23,995 nucleotides of DNA, taken from positions 1 to 23,995 of IMG/VR virus record IMGVR_UViG_3300032215_000040. One strand, 5' to 3'. Positions 1-6,524 of the stretch are shown here, piece by piece. The first letter of the stretch is position 1. Every line of letters begins with the position of its first letter. Source of the DNA: a virus. The position numbers were made by a program, and so were the translations under genes. The notes under the pieces are model-generated. The model worked only from the letters and a program-made list of their open reading frames with translations, was not told the DNA's origin and searched no databases.

Positions 1-515
1 AGCGCATATCGCACGACGTCCACGCAAAGCCTGGATACATTGACGTACTGCTCGAATAGCGTAGAGTCAATCTCGAACGCCTGGCCTGGGAAGTTAAATA
101 GCCCCTCGACCATATCGCCACCGAACATAATCACGCAGTCATTTACTGGGTGATCTGCTCGCATAATGTCCGTGATCCGTATAGCTTTTTCCGCAAACGA
201 CAGGACTCGTGTACGCATAACCTCGCTGTTGTAGCTAGTCGTCCGCTTTGCACCCTGCCAGTCCGTCATATGCCAAAGAGCTACCTCAGCCTTTTTCTTA
301 GACTTAGATACAGCTGGAGCTGGTACTGGAGTGATAGGACCCATAGCTAGGGTCGCGTCGTGAGCTGCCTGGTGTGTGACCTCGACTAGATCGTCAGTCC
401 TCTGCTTTGCCTGGAGTAGCTGCTTCTGCAGACGCATAAGAGCATTTCGTAGCTCTACTACGTCGTCTGACTCGATACCCTCAGGTAGAGCTGCTAGACG
501 ATCCTCTAGGCTCAT
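1..515 (-). CDS. Calcineurin-like metallophosphoesterase, N-terminal part (cut by window edge)
   Basis: The frame is open from an ATG at 513-515 to the window edge, giving 171 visible residues; the C-terminus is missing. The start overlaps the stop of the upstream gene as ATGA, so translation is probably coupled. Residues 1-75 hold a helical, Gln/Leu-rich start (MRLQKQLLQAKQ) and a Pro/Ala/Lys linker. The catalytic fold then begins: a beta strand ending in HMTDWQG fits metal motif I, with Gln in place of the usual His of DxH, and VIMFGGDMVEG fits motif II (GDxxx). The following FNFPGQAF and EQYVNVSRL segments resemble phage phosphoesterases related to SbcD/Mre11 nucleases. By family knowledge these are two-metal phosphodiesterases or nucleases acting on DNA or nucleotides; the substrate cannot be read from this fragment. 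Fairly sure of the fold, unsure of the role. Confidence 0.72.
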   Translation of the reverse strand, partial: MSLEDRLAALPEGIESDDVVELRNALMRLQKQLLQAKQRTDDLVEVTHQAAHDATLAMGPITPVPAPAVSKSKKKAEVALWHMTDWQGAKRTTSYNSEVMRTRVLSFAEKAIRITDIMRADHPVNDCVIMFGGDMVEGLFNFPGQAFEIDSTLFEQYVNVSRLCVDVVRYA

Positions 516-763
516 TTTCTATCCACGATTGCTTTGTAGTGACGCAAATAACCGAGCTTGTCGTCGTAGCTGTCCTCGTGACCTGGATTGTAAAAGAGCC
601 GTACTGACTTGAGTGCGTCCATAAGGAGTGCGACCTCATAGGGTTGTATATCGTCGATTTTGAGGAGTGCTCCCCAGACTCGTCCGATAACTGTGAACTC
701 TGTTTCAGCGTCTCCATACTGCTCTAGCCTTTCGTCAAGTATTGCGTCTACCTTATCTCGCAT
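512..763 (-). CDS. DUF6378-like small phage protein
   Basis: An 83-residue protein starting with ATG at 761-763. It overlaps the upstream HTH gene by 16 bases and ends in an ATGA overlap with the phosphoesterase gene, so all three are probably co-translated. The pattern ILDERLEQYGDAETEF near the N-terminus, a central Trp (VIGRVWGALL), then EVALLMDALKSVRL and the closing HEDSYDDKLGYLRH match what I know as DUF6378, a helical family common in actinobacteriophages. The conserved acidic residues recall all-alpha nucleotide pyrophosphohydrolases of the MazG kind, but the full metal-binding motif is not evident and no activity should be assumed. Family assignment is from memory of the motif. Confidence 0.7.
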   Translation of the reverse strand: MRDKVDAILDERLEQYGDAETEFTVIGRVWGALLKIDDIQPYEVALLMDALKSVRLFYNPGHEDSYDDKLGYLRHYKAIVDRK

Positions 764-984
764 TTACAGGCTCCCGCCTTATGTAGTCTCAACGACTCCT
801 CGCTCATTTTTAGCTTCTCAGCTCGTAGTGCCTTGCAAATAATATGATTTGGAACGCCTCGATCCAGCGCAGTCTGCAGCGCCTGACGATTTTTCTCGTC
901 TAGTCTTTCCAGGAGCGCCTTTACAACACAAACGTCCTTGATACGATCTGGCTGGTGTTTTGCTATAGCTGACTCTAGATCCAT
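748..984 (-). CDS. Small helix-turn-helix protein with HxxGxCxC C-terminus
   Basis: A 78-residue, mostly helical protein starting with ATG at 982-984. The C-terminal half (GVPNHIICKALRAEKLKMSE, then ESLRLHKAGACKC) has the spacing of a helix-turn-helix: a helix with an ICKAL core, a short turn, a second helix, and a HxxGxCxC tail. The same layout is seen in a family of short actinobacteriophage proteins usually called HTH DNA-binding proteins, sometimes suspected small terminase subunits. It is the first gene after the lysis group and no clear Shine-Dalgarno precedes it; instead there is an AT-rich TATAGA element and an inverted repeat. Role unknown: a regulator is likeliest from position, a small terminase less so. 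Confidence 0.62.
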   Translation of the reverse strand: MDLESAIAKHQPDRIKDVCVVKALLERLDEKNRQALQTALDRGVPNHIICKALRAEKLKMSEESLRLHKAGACKCEIR

Positions 985-994
985 AGTGCGAAAG

Positions 995-1000
995 TCTATA
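995..1000 (-). promoter_or_regulatory. Candidate -10 element before the HTH gene
   Basis: TATAGA on the minus strand ends 10 bases before the ATG of the HTH gene. Transcription from it would start only a few bases before the ATG, giving an almost leaderless message; this would fit the missing ribosome binding site, and leaderless starts are common in Actinobacteria. No convincing -35 box is present at 16-18 bases. Low confidence. Confidence 0.27.
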
Positions 1001-1019
1001 TCTAAATATGAGATTTAGA
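1001..1019 (-). promoter_or_regulatory. 7-bp inverted repeat, possible operator
   Basis: TCTAAAT and ATTTAGA form a perfect inverted repeat around a 5-base spacer (1001-1007 and 1013-1019). It sits immediately upstream of a TATAGA box and the start of the HTH gene, where an operator would be expected. It could instead be a weak RNA hairpin, but it lacks GC pairs and a following T-run, so it is a poor terminator. Confidence 0.3.
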
Positions 1020-1030
1020 GTACGACACGC

Positions 1031-1108
1031 CTATATAAAACCTAGAGCCTCGAAATCGTCGATTGCGTCGTCGATAGTACGAGGCCCTGGCTCTTTGTCG
1101 CAGTGCAT
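1031..1108 (-). CDS. Possible 25-residue micro-ORF
   Basis: An ATG at 1106-1108 opens a 25-codon frame ending in TAG at 1031-1033, filling most of the gap between the holin-like gene and the HTH gene. The peptide is acidic with a natural-looking helix (TIDDAIDDFEALGFI). The ribosome binding site is poor: the nearest purine-rich run lies about 20 bases upstream, inside the end of the holin-like gene. No family recognised. It may be a real short protein, the remnant of a longer one, or chance. Confidence 0.3.
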   Translation of the reverse strand: MHCDKEPGPRTIDDAIDDFEALGFI

Positions 1109-1117
1109 ATTACTTAA

Positions 1118-1366
1118 TTATTTTTTAGCCTTTTTAGCAGCTGGTGTTTCTGCTGCCTCGATCTCAGCTGTAACAGCTGTAGCTACCATACCGAACGTTT
1201 TGTCGTTTGGGTTAATAGCTCTGATAACTGGAGCTGCAATAGAGGCCAGTCCAGCTAGTCCTAGATCTCGTAGATTCTTGTCGCCTGCCATATAAACAGC
1301 TAGAGCTGCAGCTATAAAGGTACCTGCATAGGTCTCTACTACTGCAATCCATTGTTTTTTAGTCAT
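1118..1366 (-). CDS. Holin-like small membrane protein
   Basis: An 82-residue protein with ATG at 1364-1366 and GGAG nine bases upstream. It starts two bases after the endolysin stop. Hydrophobic stretches at about residues 9-27 (VVETYAGTFIAAALAVYMA) and 33-51 (RDLGLAGLASIAAPVIRAI) suggest two membrane segments, followed by the NPNDKTFG motif that I associate with small holins or lysis membrane proteins of actinobacteriophages, and a charged Ala/Lys tail (AETPAAKKAKK). By role, such a protein would form the inner-membrane lesion that lets the endolysin reach the wall. Position directly after the endolysin supports this. No experimentally defined holin signature is visible, so 'holin-like' is an inference. 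Confidence 0.65.
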   Translation of the reverse strand: MTKKQWIAVVETYAGTFIAAALAVYMAGDKNLRDLGLAGLASIAAPVIRAINPNDKTFGMVATAVTAEIEAAETPAAKKAKK

Positions 1367-1367
1367 A

Positions 1368-1844
1368 TTAGTTACTCCATTTTGGTCGGACTACGGCGCG
1401 TACCGTAGTGATAGCTCGATACTTTAGATATACACCGTCGCCGTTAGCCTGGTTTCCAGCGTGGCTATCAGCAGTATTACCCTCCACCGTATTTATTAGG
1501 TGAGTATGAGGGTCATAGTTTATCGCTATGCCTGTGTGCTCAGCCTTGCCTGACTTAGAGAAGTCAAATAGCAGAATATCGCCAGCCTGGACCGTAACTA
1601 CAGGAACTACTAACGCGTGAGTCCTAGCCCAGCTCTCGAAGGCCTCGCAACCTGCGTAGCCCTTTTTAGACTGAGCTATTAGTGGCAGGCACTTAGCCTC
1701 ATTAAAAATATAACTAACAAACATAGCGCACCAGGGATTATGGTCTAGGCCATACCAGGCACCGTACTTGGTCTGATTGTTAGGACCCTCTTTATAGCCA
1801 ACCTCTTTTTTAGCTAGGTCTACTACTGTCTGAGCCTGGATCAC
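1368..1844 (-). CDS. Endolysin, single CHAP domain
   Basis: A 158-residue cysteine peptidase/amidase of the CHAP (NlpC/P60-like) fold, the peptidoglycan-cutting lysin. The catalytic Cys is in NPWCAMFVSYI (C39), the His in EHTGIAI (H103), and the third polar residue lies in TVEGNT (E121 or N123). The whole protein is the catalytic domain; no cell-wall-binding module, LysM or SH3 repeats follow, which is short for a phage endolysin. No signal peptide is seen, so release through a holin is expected, and a holin-like gene is immediately downstream. The start is GTG at 1842-1844, overlapping the upstream stop as GTGA. Whether it cleaves the stem peptide (endopeptidase) or the amide bond cannot be told from sequence. 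Confidence 0.88.
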   Translation of the reverse strand: MIQAQTVVDLAKKEVGYKEGPNNQTKYGAWYGLDHNPWCAMFVSYIFNEAKCLPLIAQSKKGYAGCEAFESWARTHALVVPVVTVQAGDILLFDFSKSGKAEHTGIAINYDPHTHLINTVEGNTADSHAGNQANGDGVYLKYRAITTVRAVVRPKWSN

Positions 1845-2128
1845 GCGGACGCTTGTGCTTTAATTTTACTAGTCGCCTTTATGACAGCTACGTCAGTCTT
1901 TAGCTCCTGGAGTGCTGAGTCCTGGCGGTCTAGCTGGTCCTTCATACTCTCGCCTGAGTTTGGCTTGAACTGGTACTCGATCCTGTCGAGTCGCTTATCT
2001 AGTGTCTCTAGCCTGCGATCAAACTTTTTAAAGAATCGACCAAGAGCTATCAGCCCTGCTGTAAAAATACCAATAATTTCAAAAATAGCCCAAATAGTAT
2101 TAGTAAGCATATTTGCATTGGATAGCAC
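1841..2128 (-). CDS. Membrane-anchored coiled-coil protein, possible lysis accessory
   Basis: A protein of about 95 residues with an N-terminal hydrophobic segment (TIWAIFEIIGIFTAGLIAL) and then a long charged coiled coil (FDRRLETLDKRLDRIEYQF, later DQLDRQDSALQELKTDVAVI). This layout, one membrane anchor plus coiled coil, is common for small proteins coded just before phage endolysins and called holins or lysis accessory proteins. I chose the GTG at 2126-2128 because GAGAGG lies eight bases before it; a GTG at 2135-2137 in the same frame would add three residues but overlaps that site, and the ATG at 2108-2110 has no ribosome binding site. It overlaps the endolysin gene by GTGA, so the two are probably translated together. 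Confidence 0.62.
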   Translation of the reverse strand: MLSNANMLTNTIWAIFEIIGIFTAGLIALGRFFKKFDRRLETLDKRLDRIEYQFKPNSGESMKDQLDRQDSALQELKTDVAVIKATSKIKAQASA

Positions 2129-2144
2129 TGCAGGCACCTCTCGG

Positions 2145-2360
2145 TTATGTCCAGGAGATCACGCGGGCCGTACCATTTGCGTCCACGATCTTTGCCTGGT
2201 TAGTAGTCGTATTGAGCCACGCGTCCCCGATACGAGGATTAGTAGGGTCTAATGTTACAGCAGGGAAAGTAAAGCGCGTAGCTGTCTCCAGCTTTCGCAG
2301 TCTGTCATAGATAGACGCAAATAGCTGTCGTAGCTCTGGTGGCTGATTTATATATCCCAC
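2145..2360 (-). CDS. Small tail-tip associated protein
   Basis: A 71-residue protein starting with GTG at 2358-2360, overlapping the stop of the hub-like gene as TAGTG. The first half is a short helix (LRQLFASIYDRLRKLETATR) likely to trimerise, and the second half contains NPRIGDAWLNTTTNQAKIV, a short beta motif found near the ends of many phage tail and fibre proteins (GDxWxNT...K). It lies between tail-tip and lysis genes. It could be a small fibre subunit or a chaperone for the tip. Function not known. Confidence 0.6.
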   Translation of the reverse strand: MGYINQPPELRQLFASIYDRLRKLETATRFTFPAVTLDPTNPRIGDAWLNTTTNQAKIVDANGTARVISWT

Positions 2361-3469
2361 TAGATAGATCCTGTCGTTAGTGTCAGTGTCACTCGCTCTG
2401 GTCCAGTCTCACCTGGCTCTACATTGAGCGCCACGATCCGATATACCGCATTGAGTGTCGTAGGAAATCTGTTATCCGTGATAATAACACGCACGTCGTC
2501 TGAGAGCTCATAGCTACCGTACGCTGGATCAACATATGGAGGAGCTACAACCTTAAGCGTAGTAGGAGGATAGGAAACAGCCGTGACCTGTCCTGCTCCT
2601 AAATTGCCTAGCATTGTAAAGTCTGTTACGTCTGAGTAATTAGCCTGATCCTCTAGCAGAGGCCAGCCAGCTGCCAGCTTTGTCGTATCCGTAGCTACAG
2701 CTATCAGCTTGCCCTCATTAGATCCAGCTCCGAGTGTGTAAATCGTATTTGCAGCGATCGTACCGTCCTCTGGATATGTGTACTCGACGATATTTCCAGG
2801 CAGCTGAAATACTGGTATTGACTGAGACGTGCTGGAGTATGCGATACCGCTGCGAGGATAGTAGGTGTTAAATGACTTAGCAGGGTTTCCACCACCGTCG
2901 TAGTAGACCGATATTTCAAAATCAAATCCGCTAGTCTGACGCGATAGATCCTGGACAGCTGAAAATACAGTTTTGTACTCGTATCCATAGTAGGTACGAG
3001 ATACCAGTACGCCAGAGGTAGAGCTAGATCCTGGATCTTGGTTATAGAGCATACCTATATTTCCACCGTATGCACCCTGAGCGTTAGACATAAGCGTCCG
3101 AGCTAGTGCCAGCTGGTCGATATTGTTATATGCCGTAGTAGCCGTGATCCGTCGTCGCTCGAAGTAGGATAGAAACTCTCTAGCCTGAAACTTTAGTGTT
3201 TGTGTCTGACTGTCGTACTCGCGTCCCCAGAGCAATCCACCCCAGACTAGCTTTCCATTTCTATCTACATATACAGCAGTCCTGCCTGGGATCGTGCCAT
3301 TAGCTACATTTAGTCCAGCTGCGTCTATACCAGAGAGCATTAGGTGTCCAGTAAATGTCCCAGCTACGTTTAGCTGCTGTGTGAAATTAACCCCAGTGAT
3401 AGGGAGCTCAGCCAGGATTTGATTTGTTACCAGATCTGCAAATAGGTATCGGTATGTTGTAGTTGCCAT
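2360..3469 (-). CDS. Minor tail protein, baseplate-hub/Tal-like
   Basis: A 369-residue protein starting with ATG at 3467-3469; the upstream AAAGTGACGG is only a weak ribosome binding site. The N-terminus (YRYLFADLVTNQILAELPI, then NFTQQLNVAGTFTGHL) and the stretch TAVYVDRNGKLVWGGLLWGR look like the opening beta domains of siphovirus tail hub (gp27/Tal-type) proteins. FQAREFLSYFERRRI followed by a helical segment, and the final TLNAVYRIVALNVEPGETGPERVTLTL, also fit that family as found in actinobacteriophages. Such proteins close the tail tube at its tip and open on DNA ejection. At 369 residues it has a hub but no obvious extra peptidase domain. Fold assignment is by recognition of pattern. 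Confidence 0.68.
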   Translation of the reverse strand: MATTTYRYLFADLVTNQILAELPITGVNFTQQLNVAGTFTGHLMLSGIDAAGLNVANGTIPGRTAVYVDRNGKLVWGGLLWGREYDSQTQTLKFQAREFLSYFERRRITATTAYNNIDQLALARTLMSNAQGAYGGNIGMLYNQDPGSSSTSGVLVSRTYYGYEYKTVFSAVQDLSRQTSGFDFEISVYYDGGGNPAKSFNTYYPRSGIAYSSTSQSIPVFQLPGNIVEYTYPEDGTIAANTIYTLGAGSNEGKLIAVATDTTKLAAGWPLLEDQANYSDVTDFTMLGNLGAGQVTAVSYPPTTLKVVAPPYVDPAYGSYELSDDVRVIITDNRFPTTLNAVYRIVALNVEPGETGPERVTLTLTTGSI

Positions 3470-3473
3470 ACCG

Positions 3474-3737
3474 TCACTTTACTGTATCTGTTTTTACCGT
3501 TTTAGTATCGAGCTCAAGTATCCCTATAGATATCAGGTACTCATCTGTTGGAGGAGTAAATTTCTTACCGTCATAGCTAGACCAGCGAGCAGGAGTAGGA
3601 GCGTCGTCGAGCCATACAGCTTGATCGTAGTCATACTCGATACATACCTGGTATGCCAGCTGCTCATTTTCGTCAGCGAAAACTAGGGTGTTCTCTACAA
3701 CGCCGTCCTTAATAAATGCGTAATGTTTCTCAGTCAT
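3474..3737 (-). CDS. Small tail protein, fibre-associated type
   Basis: An 87-residue protein with ATG at 3735-3737 and AAGGAGA seven bases upstream. It begins YAFIKDGVVENTLVFADE, a pattern seen in small phage proteins coded beside tail fibres, and has the WSSYDGKKFTPP motif (DGxxFxPP) also typical of those proteins. Position is directly after a glycine-rich putative receptor-binding protein. It could help fold the neighbouring fibre or be a small tip component. No catalytic residues are apparent. Confidence 0.62.
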   Translation of the reverse strand: MTEKHYAFIKDGVVENTLVFADENEQLAYQVCIEYDYDQAVWLDDAPTPARWSSYDGKKFTPPTDEYLISIGILELDTKTVKTDTVK

Positions 3738-3746
3738 TTTTTCTCC

Positions 3747-4523
3747 TTATGACCAGTAAGTAACTCTTGCGTAGCCTGAGCCACCAGCACCGCCAGTGCC
3801 TTGAGCGCCTGACCCTAATCCTCCACCTGACGCACCACCACCGCCACCGCCAGTATTAGCAGTTCCAGCAGTACCATTAGCACCAGTAGGGGTACCAGAG
3901 GTACCAGCATTGCCACCACCGCCACCACCGCCAAATCCGAAAATTCCTGGTCCTCCGTCAGCAGTTCCCACAGGAGTAAAACTACCAAGAGCGCCTGTAC
4001 CACCACCAGCAGTTGCAGCGCCACTATCCATTTGAACAAGTGTAGGGTTAGTGCTTCCGTCGTATCTATAAGAGATATTGACAACAGGTGCATTTCCACC
4101 AGCACCGCCACCGCCACCACCGCCAGCAGAGCGAAGGTTATAACTTCCAGCACCTCCAGTTGGAGAGTTTCCTCCTCTAAAACCTGAACCAGCAGTTCCA
4201 CCTCCTGCTGATAAAAGTGCGCCAAATGTAGAAGCATTTCCAGCGCCTCCATTAACAGCACCAGCAGCACCGATTGTTATTGTGTAAGCAGTATTAGGAA
4301 CAACAGCAAGGGTTCTTTGTAAAACTCCACCACCACCGCCACCTGAACCACCATTATAGGCAGGAGTGCCACCGCCTGACGCACCACCGCCGCCACCAGC
4401 ACCGCTTCCGACTAAAAATACTTCAACAGCAGTACAGTTATATGGAACAGTAAAAGTACCTGTAGCTGTGAACTCCTGGACCTTTTGAGTCGGTATAGAG
4501 TTTGGAAACGTAGATAAACCCAT
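3747..4523 (-). CDS. Glycine-rich tail-tip protein, putative receptor-binding protein
   Basis: A 258-residue protein. After a short N-terminus comes a beta segment (FTATGTFTVPYNCTAVEVFLVG) and then long runs of Gly broken by Ala/Ser/Asn/Thr, ending in GSGYARVTYWS. This matches the glycine-rich domain seen in many phage tail tip proteins, where a PAG-type strand leads into a sheet of polyglycine loops. The start is ATG at 4521-4523, overlapping the stop of the zinc-ribbon gene as TAATG. The DNA is made of repeated GGN codons (CC-rich triplets on the plus strand), which makes long false reading frames elsewhere. Its closest relative in the window is the gene at 4869-5726. Receptor binding is inferred from position and composition. 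Confidence 0.75.
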   Translation of the reverse strand: MGLSTFPNSIPTQKVQEFTATGTFTVPYNCTAVEVFLVGSGAGGGGGASGGGTPAYNGGSGGGGGGVLQRTLAVVPNTAYTITIGAAGAVNGGAGNASTFGALLSAGGGTAGSGFRGGNSPTGGAGSYNLRSAGGGGGGGAGGNAPVVNISYRYDGSTNPTLVQMDSGAATAGGGTGALGSFTPVGTADGGPGIFGFGGGGGGGNAGTSGTPTGANGTAGTANTGGGGGGASGGGLGSGAQGTGGAGGSGYARVTYWS

Positions 4524-4858
4524 TAGATATCCTTTGCTGAGCTGATTTTAGGAATTTTTCCGCTAGGAGTCTTAGGCTTCATTTCGTCAATTATACGTTG
4601 TGCCTGCTCAGCTAGTCGCTCAGCCTCAGCTAGTAGCGTCGCCTCAGCATTAGCTCTATGAGCCCTATCAGCCTCGTCCTTAGCCTTAGCTAGAGCTGCT
4701 AGGTGATCGTCGCCAATATAGTCCTTGCTCTGGAGTGAGTAGTTAGATTTTTCGCACACTACGCAGGTAATAAAAATTTGCGCGTCGAGCTCATCTCTCT
4801 GCTCGATATGGGTATGACCGCACCCAGAGCATACATACTGAAATCGAACCGTTGCCAT
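4523..4858 (-). CDS. Zinc-ribbon plus coiled-coil protein
   Basis: A 111-residue protein. C10-xx-C13 and C32-xx-C35 (YVCSGCGHTH and FITCVVCEKS) form a Cys4 zinc ribbon. It is followed by an Ala/Glu-rich coiled coil at about residues 52-92 (LAALAKAKDEADRAHRAN) and a basic tail (KTPSGKIPKISSAKD). ATG at 4856-4858 has AGGAGA eight bases upstream, a strong site. It sits between the two glycine-rich tail-tip genes and starts eleven bases after the first one ends. Possible roles are a structural trimeric spacer, or an assembly factor for glycine-rich proteins; neither is shown by sequence. I do not recognise a named family. Confidence 0.7.
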   Translation of the reverse strand: MATVRFQYVCSGCGHTHIEQRDELDAQIFITCVVCEKSNYSLQSKDYIGDDHLAALAKAKDEADRAHRANAEATLLAEAERLAEQAQRIIDEMKPKTPSGKIPKISSAKDI

Positions 4859-4868
4859 TATTTATCTC

Positions 4869-5726
4869 CTAGTAATAAAGCAGAATACAACCGCCACCGC
4901 CAACGCCTGAGGTATTGCCAGCACCACCACCGCCACCACCTGAACCACCTGCGCCACCTACAGTAGTTACACCAGCGCTACCTACAGCAAGAACTCCAGC
5001 ACCGCCACCGCCACCAGTATTTGCAGCAGCACCAGCACCACCAGAACCAGCCCAACCAGCACCGCCAGCAGGAGCAGTAAACGAACCACCAAAATCGCCT
5101 CTACCACCACCGCCACCAGTCATTGAACCAGCGCCACCAACTCCTCCATTGAAACCTGATGTAGCCGACCCACCACCACCACCGCCTGAAACTCCAGCAC
5201 CGCCCGCTTGTCCTGGAGCACTTTGTCCAGAGTTAGAGCCACCACCACCACCACCACCCCAACCTATACTTGCTGCGATTGGTGTCGCTGTGCTGTTATC
5301 TCCACCATTACCACCACCGCCAGAACCATATATTGAACTTCCCGCACCACCAATAGATGTAGTAGCGCCATTACCACCGCCACCGCCACCATTGAGTCCG
5401 ACTTTTGCAGTTCCACTACTTACACCACCGCCACCACCGCCAGCAATCAAACCGCCAATTAGAGTTGTGCCACCAGTTGCGCCAGTTGCTGCTCCACCTG
5501 CTCCAATAATGCAAGAAGTAGATGTTGAAACTCTTATCCAACCCATAGCAACACCGCCACCGCCACCACCACCGCCAGTTCCTCCACCGCCACCACCAAC
5601 GACTAAAGCCCAAACCCAGTTGATACCAGCAGGGATTGTGACTGTCGTGCCAGAGGTTATAGTTTGTTGTAGCACAAGATCGCGTGGAGCGATTGCCGAA
5701 ATGTTTGGAAATGACGTAGAGGCCAT
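4869..5726 (-). CDS. Glycine-rich tail-tip protein, putative receptor-binding protein (paralogue)
   Basis: A 285-residue protein of the same design as the gene at 3747-4523: similar N-terminus (STSFPNISAI versus STFPNSIPTQ), a beta segment containing TVTIPAGINWVWALVVGGG, then about 230 residues dominated by Gly and a hydrophobic end (GCILLYY). Runs of up to eight glycines occur. By analogy with glycine-rich phage adhesins, the polyglycine part may pack as a compact helical sandwich and expose variable loops to the host surface. ATG at 5724-5726 directly follows the previous stop (TAATAA then ATG) with GGTGG upstream. The opposite strand carries a long proline-rich frame, a by-product of GGN codons. 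Confidence 0.75.
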   Translation of the reverse strand: MASTSFPNISAIAPRDLVLQQTITSGTTVTIPAGINWVWALVVGGGGGGTGGGGGGGGVAMGWIRVSTSTSCIIGAGGAATGATGGTTLIGGLIAGGGGGGVSSGTAKVGLNGGGGGGNGATTSIGGAGSSIYGSGGGGNGGDNSTATPIAASIGWGGGGGGGSNSGQSAPGQAGGAGVSGGGGGGSATSGFNGGVGGAGSMTGGGGGRGDFGGSFTAPAGGAGWAGSGGAGAAANTGGGGGAGVLAVGSAGVTTVGGAGGSGGGGGGAGNTSGVGGGGCILLYY

Positions 5727-5729
5727 TTA

Positions 5730-6524
5730 TTACACCACCGTCATACCTGAAATGTGATATGTCACAAATGCAGAGTTGCTGGCTCCTGTTATCGTTTTAG
5801 TAGTTGCCTGTAGCTGCTTTAGATCAAAGAAGGCAGACGAGTTAGCTGCGATCGTATTTGCACCAGATAGAGCCACGCCGTCGAGAGCTACAGTAAAAGT
5901 AGCTGAGGAGGCTGAGGGATTAGCTACGACTATGTTAGTAGCAATCGTGTTAGTCGAGGCAGGCACCGTGTAGAGAGCTGGAAACTTACCAAAGGATCCC
6001 TGGGTGACAACTGTAGTAGCACCAGTCTGAGTAGCTGAGATATATGAAAATGTAGTTGTTGTAGGTATAGCGATTACCTGTGCGTACTTTGTATCGTAGA
6101 TTGTATCTCCGATAGTCACCGCGATCAGATCACCTACTGCTAGACCGTGAGCTGAGCCGACAGTCAGAGTAGCTACGTAGTTCTGGCAAACTTTGTTAGT
6201 AACCGCAAAGCCGACCGTCATAGGCTGGCAGAAAGTAGCTATGCCTACTGGAGATACTGCAGTCGTAGACTGAGTAGCTGTAGTGGAGACGTAGGTAAAG
6301 GTCGAGGTCGTAGGGATTGAGTGAATAGCGTAGGTACCGTCGTGCGTAGTATCGACGCCCTGGATTGTTACTACTGTACCAACCTGGGTAATACCGTGAA
6401 CAGCTGAGGTAGTAATAGTCGCTAGGTTAGAAGTAATCACCTTGTTAGAAATATTGAAGCGCGTAGGCGCAGTGCCAAATATAGGCGTTCCGCGATACAG
6501 CAGTGCAGGTGTATTTGTGGCCAT
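5730..6524 (-). CDS. Minor tail protein with two E1-FCCH-like beta repeats
   Basis: A 264-residue protein. Residues 28-96 and 108-176 are two copies of a beta module with the pattern xxATxTxxxxHGxxxGxxVxIxG...Y...xIPTTxTFxY (AVHGITQVGTVVTIQGV and SAHGLAVGDLIAVTIGD). I know this module from phage tail proteins, where it is labelled as similar to the FCCH domain of ubiquitin-activating enzyme E1; this is fold similarity only. The C-terminal 80 residues (ATNIVVANPSASSATFTVAL and then AFVTYHISGM) are a second known tail domain. Start ATG at 6522-6524 overlaps the previous stop as TAATG. Probably a structural tail-tip or fibre component. A related module is inserted in the Dit-like gene. Confidence 0.72.
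   Translation of the reverse strand: MATNTPALLYRGTPIFGTAPTRFNISNKVITSNLATITTSAVHGITQVGTVVTIQGVDTTHDGTYAIHSIPTTSTFTYVSTTATQSTTAVSPVGIATFCQPMTVGFAVTNKVCQNYVATLTVGSAHGLAVGDLIAVTIGDTIYDTKYAQVIAIPTTTTFSYISATQTGATTVVTQGSFGKFPALYTVPASTNTIATNIVVANPSASSATFTVALDGVALSGANTIAANSSAFFDLKQLQATTKTITGASNSAFVTYHISGMTVV

Noticed and set aside
1118-1140. Poly-T run on the plus strand near 1130 as a plus-strand terminator
   Set aside because: It is the complement of Lys codons and stop at the end of the holin-like gene, and no plus-strand gene lies before it.
3815-4270. Minus-strand Leu/Val-rich frame of 151 codons
   Set aside because: A shifted reading of the glycine-rich gene at 3747-4523; its hydrophobic composition comes from the GGN repeats.
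3800-5600. Repeated CCACCGCCA-type triplets as a CRISPR array or satellite
   Set aside because: No regular repeat-spacer units; the repetition is codon-level within glycine-rich genes.
4915-5757. Long plus-strand proline-rich open frame of 280 codons
   Set aside because: It is the mirror of the GGN glycine codons of the real gene on the minus strand; no ribosome binding site, and no plus-strand genes elsewhere.
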